NCBI RefSeq assembly: GCF_001949145.1
Contig: NW_019091387.1
Coordinates: 1,905,679-1,919,673 of the forward strand
DNA length: 13,995 nucleotides
Origin: Acanthaster planci
Lineage: Eukaryota > Echinodermata > Asteroidea > Valvatida > Acanthasteridae
Direction of reading: 5' to 3'
A model generated the notes under the pieces. The model searched no databases. It was not told the DNA's origin and saw only the letters and a program-made list of their open reading frames with translations. Numbering within the stretch: position 1 is the stretch's first letter; each line of letters opens with the position of its first letter. Position numbers and translations under genes: made by a program. Below, one piece after another: positions 1 to 6,932 of the stretch.

Positions 1-83
1 TCCTTTTATTTCTCCACAGTTTTCCTGTCATTAGTACAAGGATTATTACAGTTAGTATACACATTTAATACATTTAATCCAAA

Positions 84-356
84 TTGTGTCGAAAGGTGCG
101 TTTCCATTCTGATAACGAAGCCGTGGTAAATATCATTAACAAGCAATCGTCACATTGCGATAAGATCATGCATCTTGTGCGTCTTTTCGTATGCCAGTGC
201 TTGCGGTACAACATCACATTTAAAGCCTATCATATACCCGGCGTGCATAATGAAATTGCAGACTCCCTCTCACGTTTTCAGGTGAACCGTTTCCGTGCAC
301 TAGCACCGAAGGCGGACATACCAATGACGCCGATCGCCAATCTTCTCCAAGTGTAA
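84..356 (+). CDS. RNase H C-terminal part of a DIRS/Ngaro-type reverse transcriptase (partial)
   Basis: This is the last part of an RT/RNase H protein; RNase H degrades the RNA strand of the RNA:DNA hybrid during reverse transcription. The frame opens at a TTG (84) but the true protein should start far upstream. Near residue 7 is FHSDN, containing a catalytic-type Asp (about residue 10). Residues 50-64 read as HIPGVHNEIADSLSR, the typical end of DIRS/Ngaro and retroviral-type RNase H, with the last acidic residue at D60. About 25 residues follow before TAA (354-356). The reverse transcriptase half is absent: a TAA lies in frame at 75-77 and the preceding bases do not read as RT. The end overlaps the recombinase frame, which is open from 254. 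Family call is firm; functionality is unlikely for this fragment. Confidence 0.8.
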   Translation: MCRKVRFHSDNEAVVNIINKQSSHCDKIMHLVRLFVCQCLRYNITFKAYHIPGVHNEIADSLSRFQVNRFRALAPKADIPMTPIANLLQV

Positions 357-520
357 TACAAGGTGAGATCAACCGCCTATTACTAGCTGCATCGGCATCA
401 AATACTCATAAGACATATCAGACTGGCTGACGGGCGTTTTGTTCATTTCGATGCCAACAAATTGATGCCTGTTCTCCGTCCTCGCCTGCTGATGTTCTGC
501 GATTTATTGCATGGCTGTCA
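254..520 (+). pseudogene. N-terminal part of the tyrosine recombinase, broken by an in-frame TGA at 428-430
   Basis: The recombinase frame continues upstream of position 521. It is open back to 254, where two stops (248-253) end it. From 365 it reads EINRLLLAASASNTHKTYQT then G, a stop (TGA 428-430), then RAFCSFRCQQIDACSPSSP and onward without break into the frame that starts at 521. The pattern S-x-x-T-x-x-x-Y-x-x-x-W-x-x-F is typical of the N-terminal SAM-like core-binding domain of DIRS/Ngaro recombinases, and the stop sits where Trp is expected, so TGG to TGA is the simplest explanation. A genuine start codon is not evident; expression may depend on frameshifting or re-initiation from the RNase H frame, with which it overlaps. 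It could also be a sequencing error or a natural readthrough site. Confidence 0.65.
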
Positions 521-1273
521 TTGCAGCGTCTTGCACCATCAACTATCGCAACTTACGTTTCCGGGGTGGGTTATTATTACAAAATTTCCGGTTGGCCGGA
601 CCCAACGAAAGATTTCTTGGTGACGAAATTATTGTCGGGTTGCCGTAGGGATAATCCCGTTATTGACGAACGATGGCCTATGACCTTGCCAGTTTTGGCC
701 CGCATCATTCAAGCACTCCCACACGTGTGCAAAGATCATTACGAAGTCGCACTTTTCCACGCGGTCATGTTATGTGCATTCTTTTGTTTCATGCGTATAA
801 GCGAGTTTGCCGCCATTTCAAAAACAAACGTGCAACACTCACTTATTTTGGCTTCGGACGTCGAATTTATAAATGTGGGGCAGGACAGTGCTTCCGTTTT
901 AGTCACCTTCAGGTACACAAAGAATAACCAAATGGGTAATCCTCAGATTGTGAAATTAGTTCGCTCAGGGGACGAAACCATCTGTCCAGTGCGAGCCCTC
1001 ACAGTCTACGCCCAGATGCGTCCGAAGCAGGAGGGTAGTTTTTTCTGTCATTTTGGGGGCGATCCCCTTACCCAGTACCAGTTTAACGCCACATTGAAAC
1101 GGGTTCTGATTTTCTTGGGCCTTGGAGGCTCATCATTTAGTGCACACTCCTTCCGCATTGGGGCGGCGTCTACTGCAGCGTCCTTGGGTTTTTCGTTGGA
1201 TGAAGTTAAGGCAATGGGCCGTTGGCGTTCAAATGCCGCTCAACTTTATATCCGTCCAATTGTACTTTGCTAG
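521..1273 (+). CDS. tyrosine recombinase (integrase) of a Ngaro-like retrotransposon
   Basis: It would catalyse site-specific strand exchange that inserts the circular cDNA of the element, acting in the nucleus through a covalent 3'-phosphotyrosine link. Numbering from 521 (a TTG, probably not the real start), the catalytic set is complete: Arg92 in FMRISE, a candidate beta-hairpin Lys134 in YTKNN, His209 and Arg212 in SAHSFR, Trp235 in MGRW (the second His/Trp position), and the Tyr243 nucleophile in QLYIRP. The motif HSFRIGAASTAA is characteristic of the DIRS/Ngaro group. The core-binding domain extends upstream past the TGA at 428-430. The frame ends at TAG (1271-1273), seven residues after the Tyr, in the same phase as the hydrolase frame downstream. 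Function is plausible only if the upstream stop is bypassed. Confidence 0.85.
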   Translation: MQRLAPSTIATYVSGVGYYYKISGWPDPTKDFLVTKLLSGCRRDNPVIDERWPMTLPVLARIIQALPHVCKDHYEVALFHAVMLCAFFCFMRISEFAAISKTNVQHSLILASDVEFINVGQDSASVLVTFRYTKNNQMGNPQIVKLVRSGDETICPVRALTVYAQMRPKQEGSFFCHFGGDPLTQYQFNATLKRVLIFLGLGGSSFSAHSFRIGAASTAASLGFSLDEVKAMGRWRSNAAQLYIRPIVLC

Positions 1274-1343
1274 CTGCCTGGCGTTTAATTTCAGCTGTTT
1301 AATTCCGCGTTTTGTCCACCATTTTGTCTCACTTGTTCCCACC

Positions 1344-1355
1344 CCTTGTTTACAG
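1344..1355 (+). promoter_or_regulatory. possible 3' splice site between recombinase and hydrolase
   Basis: A long pyrimidine-rich tract (about 1319-1354) ends in TTTACAG at 1355, immediately before the first conserved codons of the hydrolase. To keep frame, the donor must fall after the first base of a recombinase codon. GT at 1254-1255 satisfies this: it would give an intron of 102 nt and join TYR-ILE-ARG of the recombinase tail to DVWIIGDS. Its donor context is weak. The alternative donor GTACTT at 1262 gives the wrong phase. The acceptor is suggestive; the intron is inference. Confidence 0.35.
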
Positions 1356-1882
1356 GGGATGTGTGGATCATTGGGGATTCCATCGTCCGCAGAGCGGCAA
1401 CCAGGCTGGAATGCAGTCCACCAGTACGCTGGAACGGTCTGGGCGGAGCCCGATACAGTGATATAAATCAATTGTTATCTGACCTGGAAGCTAAGTGCCC
1501 TCGACCGGCCATGCTGATCGTTCACATTGGCACTAATGATTTGGGCGATACTGATTTTTTCAGCATGCGGCAGCGGATAACCTTATTCATGAAAGAATGT
1601 AGTGCTAAGTATCCCCAGGCTAAATTAGTGTGGTCTGATATACTACCGCGAGCTTGTTACTTTGGGACCATTAATCCAGCGAAAATGGAGATGAAACGGC
1701 GGGCCGTGAATAGATGGGCGCGCTCCCTCAGCCGTCGCAAGGGCGTGTCAGTGCTACATCATCCGCAGTTTAAATGGTCCGAATTCTCATTGTACAGATA
1801 TGATGGGGTTCACCTGTCCCATACGGGTAACATGCACTTTCGGTCGAATCTTCGGGATTGCATTTGCGCTGCCTTTAATTGA
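1346..1882 (+). CDS. SGNH/GDSL-family hydrolase domain carried by the retrotransposon
   Basis: The SGNH fold is typical of esterases and lipases; substrate and role in the element are unknown. Numbering from the TTG at 1346, block I is WIIGDSIV with Ser12, block II is the Gly pair at 33-34 (GLGGARYSD), block III is HIGTNDL with Gly62 and Asn64, and block V is DGVHLS with Asp153 and His156. All four conserved positions (Ser, Gly, Asn, His) and the catalytic Asp are present and the frame is open to TGA at 1880-1882. Recognisable similarity begins at about residue 4. No ATG precedes block I, and a pyrimidine-rich stretch ending in TTTACAG (1349-1355) just before it resembles a 3' splice site, so this may be an exon joined to the recombinase. 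I recall hydrolase domains being reported in some Ngaro elements but cannot check it here. Confidence 0.82.
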   Translation: MFTGDVWIIGDSIVRRAATRLECSPPVRWNGLGGARYSDINQLLSDLEAKCPRPAMLIVHIGTNDLGDTDFFSMRQRITLFMKECSAKYPQAKLVWSDILPRACYFGTINPAKMEMKRRAVNRWARSLSRRKGVSVLHHPQFKWSEFSLYRYDGVHLSHTGNMHFRSNLRDCICAAFN

Positions 1883-1972
1883 GTGTAATTGAGTTTATCC
1901 CACTCAAAGGGTTCATAGCGATGGTCCTCTTTACTGTTGTTATTATAATTCAATTCTAGGGGCGTTAATAGG

Positions 1973-2053
1973 GAGATGCACTTGCCTGTCGTTCCGGTGG
2001 GGCGCGTTTGGCGCGTGTGGCAGAAATTTGCCGGAAGCGACGGGAAGTGCCTC
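1973..2053. repeat. imperfect inverted repeat (hairpin) in the element tail
   Basis: The arms at 1978-1997 and 2031-2050 pair with one mismatch and two single-base bulges, and weaker pairing (GAG/CTC) extends outward to 1973 and 2053. The loop of about 33 nt contains GGCGCGTTT followed by GGCGCGTGT. Such dyads are common near the ends of recombinase-type retrotransposons, where the recombinase may bind; that role is inferred. Confidence 0.7.
1985..2003 (+). repeat. GGTGGGG box, copy 1
   Basis: It reads CCTGTCGTTCCGGTGGGGC and matches the 3' parts of the boxes at 2166-2190 and 2296-2320. The sequence after it (GCGTTT) also follows copy 3 after a two-base difference, so copies 1 and 3 may be parts of one direct-repeat pair. 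Confidence 0.55.
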
Positions 2054-2165
2054 GATTTTGGCTAACATGATAATCAAATTATATTAGTAAATAGGTTTCA
2101 ATTAAACTTTGAATTTTGATGTTTACAGTTAATACTTGCTGTTTAATCTTAGGAACCCTACGCCA

Positions 2166-2190
2166 AGCACCCTCTTGTTCAGGTGGGGCT
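2166..2190 (+). repeat. GGTGGGG box, copy 2
   Basis: The 25 bp from AGCACCCTCTTG to GGTGGGGCT differ from copy 3 (2296-2320) at only two positions by eye. AGCACC and GGTGGGGCT are partly complementary, so each box can itself form a small stem. Confidence 0.65.
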
Positions 2191-2295
2191 TCTTCCAACC
2201 GTATTTTCAAACGGTGGAAAAAACGGCGTGCTTTGCAAATCTTTTGTTAATTGTTCCAGACATGACATTCGACAAATTATAAGCATTTTGTGACT

Positions 2296-2320
2296 AGCAC
2301 CCTCTCGTTCTGGTGGGGCT
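2296..2320 (+). repeat. GGTGGGG box, copy 3
   Basis: It repeats copy 2 at a spacing of 130 bp. It is bounded by CTAGC (2294-2298) and GCTAG (2318-2322), a perfect 5 bp inverted pair. It is the last recognisable element-type sequence, so the 3' end of the retrotransposon is placed close to it. Confidence 0.65.
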
Positions 2321-2365
2321 AGCGTTTAACTTTGATAAATATTCCTATAGCCTTAAGGCGAATGG

Positions 2366-2431
2366 TTGGCAAGCCTGCCAAGGATTCGGGCCCGTGGATG
2401 CCAAGCTTGGCAGATTGGGGCAAGCCTGCCC
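2366..2431. repeat. cluster of three short palindromes with a shared TGCC/GGCA core
   Basis: The three dyads are TTGGCAAGCCTGCCAA (2366-2381, 6 bp arms), TGCCAAGCTTGGCA (2399-2412, perfect palindrome) and GGGCAAGCCTGCCC (2418-2431, 5 bp arms). The first and third share GGCAAGCCTGCC and lie 52 bp apart. They fall just after the presumed end of the retrotransposon and could belong to it or to the neighbouring repeat. Confidence 0.7.
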
Positions 2432-2534
2432 GTTTAAGCTAATTTTGCCAAACTTTTTAGTGTCAAAGACAAATAAACCAGTGGCTTGGAATAACGTGCC
2501 AAAAACTCAAACCTTAGTCTCAGTGGCTATTTTG

Positions 2535-3334
2535 TTTGTTGTCTCAGAATAATTTTGCGATAACCTGACTTTACGCTATTGCGGGCTTCCTTGTTGCACA
2601 AAGAATGCTTCGTATATTCGAAAAGAAAAGATCTCAAAAAGTACCCAAAGCTTGCAATCTTGATGTCATCTGAAAGGCAGATGTGCCTCTACCTGTTCAT
2701 GTAAGTTTCATATCCATATTTGCAGTAGTTAGGAAATATCTGCAAGAGGAAGTGCGAGTTCTTGTCTGACTGCTTAATGTTTTTGCATAATTCTGACTTT
2801 TCGTTATTGCGGGTCTTTTTGTGACACATATATTCCTTATATTCGGGCAGAAAACATCTACAAACAATCTATATATTGCGATCTTGGTGTCATCTGAATG
2901 GGCAGATGTTCTTCCATCTATTCATGTAAGTTGCATATTCATAATTTCAGTAGTTAGAGATATCTGCGAAAGGAAGTGCGAGTTCCTTCCTTACTGCTTG
3001 ACATTTTCGCTTAATTCTGACTTTACGTTTTTGCGGGTCTTGTTGTGACACGGATATTCCTTATATTCGGGCAGAAAACATCTACAAATTATCTATATAT
3101 TGCAATCTTGGTGTCATCTGACAGGGCAGATGTTCTTCCATCTATTCATGTAAGTTGCATATCCATATTTGCAGTAGTTAGCGAAATATCTGTAAAAAGA
3201 AGTGCGAGTTCTTGCCTTACTCCTTGACATTTTCGCGTAATTCTGACTTTACGTTATTTCAGGTCTTGTTCTGACAAAGACATTCCTTATATTCGGGCAG
3301 AAAAGATCTACAAATTGTCTATATATTGCAATCT
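2535..3334. repeat. tandem array, about 3.4 copies of a unit of about 226 bp
   Basis: The landmark CTGACTTT recurs with its GACTT at 2567, 2795, 3019 and 3245, giving spacings of 228, 224 and 226 bp. Each unit also holds TTATTGCGGGTCTT-like, ATATTCGGGCAGAAAA-like, GTCATCTGA...GGCAGATGT and AGGAAGTGCGAGTTC-like segments in the same order. Units 2 to 4 are closer to one another than to unit 1. Open frames of 75 and 60 codons occupy the same register in units 2 and 3, but end differently and are broken in unit 1, so they are by-products of the repeat. The fourth copy stops at the N at 3335. Confidence 0.9.
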
Positions 3335-3335
3335 N
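3335..3335. other. ambiguous base at an abrupt end of the tandem array
   Basis: A single N interrupts the sequence in mid-unit. The bases after it do not continue the 226 bp unit. This is what a collapsed repeat or an assembly join of unknown length would look like, so copy number and the adjacency of the flanks should not be trusted. Confidence 0.8.
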
Positions 3336-4250
3336 TCAGAATAATGATCTCCATATACATGTACTTGTTGTTTTGTAAATTGTCTTAATTATAAATTAGC
3401 AATAAAAATTTAGCCATATCTTATAGCTGCGAATGCTGATTTCTCAATAAAACCATTAATAATAATAATAAAAATAATGGGACATTTTTTTCTCTCTACC
3501 AATGTGGCAAAAATTCAGTTGATTGAGAGATTTTCCTTTTTATATGGAATAAAATACACGCACCAAAACATACTTGTACCTGAATTAACTCTGTACATGT
3601 ATTTCTTCAAAGTTGACGGATTTAAATCATACACATACATGTTTGTTAGTCCCGGTAACCTCACTGTTTGTACTCCTCTCTTTCAAATTTTCGATAGATC
3701 AATCATCCCAAATTCAAAAAAGATGACGGAAAGCAAGTTGACATGACTGGACAAATTACCTTTTAAGGGTCATGATTAGTTGATATAACACAATCTGAAA
3801 TTTGGAATAATTGAAGGATCTCTACCGGTACTTATGTGCACGTGACATCAACACAAATGTACCTGTACTTATGTAGTACAAGCTCATCTCTAGTGAAGGT
3901 ATTTAATCTAAGTCTATTAACATTAATACTCGAATATACAGTCATACCTTGCAAGTCTCTTACATACTCTTTTCACATATATGTGAACTGACTAGTTGCT
4001 TTGAAGGATTCTGCAGAGAAACGATTTTGTAAGCTCACATTTCTACCAACATGTCTTCCTTGCTTCATGGTGTAACTGCCAACGGACTGAATTCAAATTT
4101 CCCACCAACATGACCAACCACAAAGAACTCTGCACAGAAGTTGGTGCAGCCAGAGTTCATGCAATAAGGTAGTAGCATGTCCACTGCATGGAGTTGGGGT
4201 AGCACACTCCTAATTATGGCTTTCCTTTTGACTTTAAAATAAATGAAAAG
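3336..4250. other. AT-rich stretch without recognised gene
   Basis: A simple AAT-rich tract at about 3454-3478, flanked by CCATTA and TAATGG, is the only structure seen. An open frame of 89 codons (3477-3746, ATG start) shows no recognised domain, has biased AT-rich composition and lacks convincing signs of being a gene. Confidence 0.5.
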
Positions 4251-4255
4251 CAAGT

Positions 4256-4593
4256 ATAGCATTCAGTGAATGCATGCTATTGTCAACCCAAGGAATGCTA
4301 TAGTTGGACAAAATCCACTGCCTTGACCCTCAAAATTCCAGTCATAAGTACTGTATACCAGCAGCATTGCTCCACACTAGGAATGCTATTCAGCAGATTT
4401 CCACTTGATGAGGAGTGCTATATTTTTCAGAACATACTCTGGCTTGAATGCTATGATGGCTCAGGAATGCTATCAGGAATTCTATTTGGACTGCTGATGA
4501 TAGCAGTCCACAATTCATTCAATCCTTTACATGCTATGTGAATGATATGTTACATGCTGTTGGAATGCCATAGTAATGCTGCTGAACTGCTAT
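4256..4593. repeat. irregular cluster of AATGCTAT octamers
   Basis: Exact AATGCTAT occurs at 4294, 4382, 4447 and 4466 on the plus strand and its complement ATAGCATT at 4256. Close variants are CATGCTAT (4273, 4530), AGTGCTAT (4414), AATTCTAT (4478), AATGCCAT (4564) and ACTGCTAT (4586). Spacings are irregular, so this is not a simple tandem repeat. A 91-codon frame over it (4266-4541) reads repeated ECY because of the motif and is not recognised as a protein. Confidence 0.65.
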
Positions 4594-5269
4594 AATAACA
4601 GTCAAGTTTGGTAAGGGAAATTACACAGTACCAAGGCATATCGTCTAACTATGGTATTCCTGGTATAACTATGGTATTATGGTATATACATTCATTTCCG
4701 TGAAATGGTTGTTTTTGTAACAAAACAATGAATGAGATGCTATGTGTCTGTTTGCAACAGAGCACTATGATCACTGAAACTGTGCTAAAAATAAACTTTC
4801 CTTTATGCATCTAATATAAAACACGCATAGTAAAAAGTGTAAAAGTCAATGAGATATGCACACAAATGTCAACATCTAAAAAATGTTCCAGGATCTTGTC
4901 ATCATGATACCATTTTGTATAAATAATAAGGAGTTCAAGTTTAATCTACCCTGTGAATTTAATGAATACTGGAACCTATTTACTACAGTAAGTGAAAAAC
5001 AAAAATTGGAACTTGGAATGATGATGTCACAAAATTATCCATACTACCAACACATCTTTTTGGCATACTAGAAGTCTAGGAAAAAGAATTTTGATAACAC
5101 CTAATTTGTTTGAGAGAAATATGTTCAACAGAATGTTGAAATATCTACAAAGTGAAGCATTAAACTAGAGGACTGTGGTTATGAACATCTGTACATGTTT
5201 ATGAGTTATTTGTGGCAGAAATGGAAATCAATGTGTAAAAAATGTCAATTCACCAAATGAGGGCATAGT
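4594..5269. other. AT-rich stretch without recognised gene
   Basis: Only a small local duplication is seen: TAACTATGGTATT at 4646-4658 and again at 4666-4678, followed by another ATGGTAT. An open frame of 62 codons at 4883-5071 has no recognisable features. Confidence 0.45.
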
Positions 5270-5545
5270 TACATCATTTCATTTTTCATCTAGCACACTT
5301 CCCATTCTAGCTACTTCAGTGCAAGATTTCAACCCAATGAGACATGTACTTCAGAGGATAAAGCACTTTGAAGAGTGCACCTGACTTTTCACCTGATGAC
5401 GTCATCAACACACAATGTGTAATTTTTCTTTTTATAATACTTGCCTTTCCATCTGCTTGCAAGGTTTTAAGAAGTGCATGGCCGTTGTCAAAAGGTTGGA
5501 AGAGCTACATGTATAAACACTAAATGATGATATCACTTGAAGTCA
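5270..5545. repeat. two diverged copies of a repeat with 138 bp spacing
   Basis: The segment around GTGCAAGATTTCAA (GCAAG at 5321) is echoed by TTGCAAGGTTTTAA (GCAAG at 5459). Preceding pyrimidine-rich blocks (CTTCCCATTCTAGCTACTT and CCTTTCCATCTGC) and a following dyad (TGATGACGTCATCA at 5394-5407; TGATGATATCA near 5524) occur in the same order. The same module recurs near 7870-8100. Divergence is high, so boundaries are approximate. Confidence 0.55.
5394..5407. promoter_or_regulatory. perfect 14 bp palindrome containing a CRE-like TGACGTCA
   Basis: TGATGACGTCATCA is a perfect dyad and contains the octamer bound by CREB/ATF bZIP factors in animals. Degenerate relatives occur in the other copies of the surrounding repeat, so the site is more likely a motif of the repeat family than a gene promoter. 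Confidence 0.3.
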
Positions 5546-5657
5546 CTGCCATTTAAACTTTGTTTAAATTTCAGTTTAAGTCAGTGCTCGCAAGTTACTT
5601 TTAATCCAGATGCACAGTTTCCGATGAATTGCCTGATAACGTCGTTATGATGACTTT

Positions 5658-6565
5658 GTTACACATTGATTCCTTTCACCACGATAAATGTGCCTGCATA
5701 TTTGTCAAAGCATGACAACACACACTCACAAGCTTTCCCTGGCATGTGGTTGGCACATCGACCCCAAAACAGTGCGGCTCTCCTATGTACGTTACATGTA
5801 CAAGGCATATGGCTCTAACCCCAACAGGATGAATTGCCAGCACTAGCAGCAAATGGCATATTTTTCATCGTTGGCGCATGGCGTGTATGAAAAATGTAAA
5901 AAGCCCAACATCTTGGACAATGGATGCAGATACTTGCCCAAGATTTTGACGGGCCATTTCAGACTGTAACTGTGGGGATTGATTTTTAGCAATTTTGAAT
6001 GAATTACAGGTCTTTTTATTATGACTTCTGGTCTGATGAGTTCATCAGCCCAAATTTTTGCACAAATGTTGCAGGCATAAGGGTCATTGTGTCTACCAAT
6101 TTCCAAGCGATTCTGGCAAACTTCGCCGTAGATGTCTATTCAAAACTCATTTTTCAAATTTTTAACCTGTTGCTGGAGGGGGTTCGTATTTTGCATGACA
6201 TCACTGATACATGTTTCAAAGAACACTATTGTGTCATGGATTATACAGCTGAAAGTAAGTGGATATCTGTTACCCATTTTAAATAATAAGGCTTTCGACC
6301 AGTTTGACCAGAAGCAAGGGTCAAGTGATGTTATGTGCATGAGAAGAAATGAAGACCAAAAATTACTCTATCACTTGTTGCAAAAAGCAAGCCGTGAGAA
6401 GCCACTGTTAATTTTATGTGGATTTTGAAGATTTTACCAGAATAAAATTTCAGCACTTGTAATTTGACACCTTGTGACATAATCTTCATGTTATTCTTGA
6501 TTTCTAAGGCTTTGCTTTGTGTAACTTTGATGGAGGTGCAAGATTGCTTGGTGGCCCAAAAGACT
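5658..6565. repeat. duplicated block, copy A (about 0.9 kb)
   Basis: This block aligns through its length with 6933-7855. Landmarks in order are GTTACACA, CAAAGCAT...ACACACTCAC, GGTTGGCA, TTGGACAAT, CAGACTGTAACTGT, GAATTACAGG, TTTTGCACAAA, TCATTGT.TCTACCAATTT, GAAGAAAT.AAGACC, TTGTAATTTGACACCT and GTGGCCCAAAA. Copy A has about 20 extra bases near 6035. A 95-codon frame (5999-6286) is lost in copy B, which argues against coding. What the ancestral unit was is not recognised. Confidence 0.8.
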
Positions 6566-6599
6566 TTGAGAATCTGTGTACAAAGTCAATGGGGAAAAT

Positions 6600-6650
6600 T
6601 ACATATTCAAAATTCTATAATCAATCACATAATGACATCATGACGTGGGA
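6600..6650. repeat. detached 3' piece of copy A
   Basis: ATTCAAAATTCTAT (from 6605) and the following TGACATCATGACG match copy B at 8233 and about 8261. The offset is 1628 bp instead of about 1280, so copy B holds about 340 bp here that copy A lacks. The extra bases include the CRE-like module seen at 5270-5545. Confidence 0.6.
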
Positions 6651-6932
6651 CACATCTTCCGATGGTAGTCTAATTATATGCCTTATTTGAAGGGGATCAG
6701 CCACAAGGGGCAAAATCATGTGTTGAATGACCCCATGTTATGTCTATAGGGAAAAAGTAGAAAACAAGATATTAAAAAATAAAAACAAGACAAATGTTGT
6801 GTTTGTTGCGGGACAAATACTGAGTTGTTTTGGAGAACTCTCTTGGTTGGATAAAAAAATGAAGTTACAATGGGCAGGAATCGAAAAGTTGTCGTTAATT
6901 CTGCGGTTCAAAATACCCTCCTCGCTGCAGCT

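Larger units (their letters stand above)
84..2330 (+). mobile_element. Ngaro-like tyrosine-recombinase retrotransposon, 5'-truncated
   Basis: Seen: RNase H C-terminus, tyrosine recombinase and SGNH hydrolase frames follow one another on the plus strand, then a non-coding tail rich in hairpins and repeated GGTGGGG boxes. Known: DIRS-type elements carry a DAM-like methyltransferase domain, while Ngaro elements lack it and have overlapping RT/RNase H and recombinase frames; no methyltransferase is seen here, which favours Ngaro. Elements of this class integrate by recombinase, without target-site duplications, and end in split direct repeats. Inferred: the left boundary near 84 is a truncation or rearrangement, because reverse transcriptase and gag are missing. 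The right boundary near 2320-2330 is a guess from the last GGTGGGG box. The element region is visibly richer in G+C than the rest of the window, which suggests a fairly recent arrival. Confidence 0.8.
1883..2330 (+). other. structured non-coding 3' region of the retrotransposon
   Basis: No coding frame is recognised here. It holds a long imperfect hairpin (1973-2053), a second hairpin around ACCGT/ACGGT near 2193-2218 nested within ACGCC (2160-2164) and GGCGT (2225-2229), and three copies of a box ending in GGTGGGGC. By position this should contain the terminal split direct repeats (B1-A2-B2) of a Ngaro element. The matching A1 repeat would lie outside the truncated left end, so the arrangement cannot be confirmed within the window. 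Confidence 0.5.

Noticed and set aside
9-20. Acceptor-like TTTCTCCACAG before the RNase H fragment.
   Set aside because: The sequence after it has stops in the RNase H frame (66-68, 75-77) and does not resemble reverse transcriptase, so it cannot be the start of the RNase H exon.
359-526. Intron that would remove the TGA at 428-430: donor-like AAG|GTGAGA (360-368) and acceptor-like ATTGCAG (520-526).
   Set aside because: The segment between reads as the conserved N-terminal part of the recombinase (SNTHKTYQTG and onward), so it is coding. The RNase H frame also stops before the donor, so splicing would not create a fusion from it.
673-927. Open frame of 84 codons in another phase.
   Set aside because: It overlaps the recombinase, whose catalytic motifs identify the real frame.
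1122-1471. Plus-strand 114-codon and minus-strand 80-codon frames over the recombinase-hydrolase junction.
   Set aside because: They are shadows of the recombinase and hydrolase frames and have no recognisable motifs.
2313-2552. 79-codon open frame after the element.
   Set aside because: It runs through the last GGTGGGG box and three palindromes, has no recognisable domain and no good start.
2821-3227. Two similar open frames (75 and 60 codons) suggesting a duplicated small gene.
   Set aside because: They lie in the same register of the 226 bp tandem unit, end differently, and are broken in the first unit. Similarity comes from the DNA repeat.
4266-4541. 91-codon frame with repeated Glu-Cys-Tyr, which could suggest a Cys-rich peptide.
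   Set aside because: ECY arises from repeated GGAATGCTAT DNA, and Cys spacing is irregular. The DNA motif also appears inverted and beyond the frame.
5999-6428. Overlapping plus-strand frames of 95 and 98 codons as a possible gene.
   Set aside because: The diverged duplicate at 7280-7700 does not keep either frame (an indel of about 20 bp and stops intervene), so selection for coding is unsupported.
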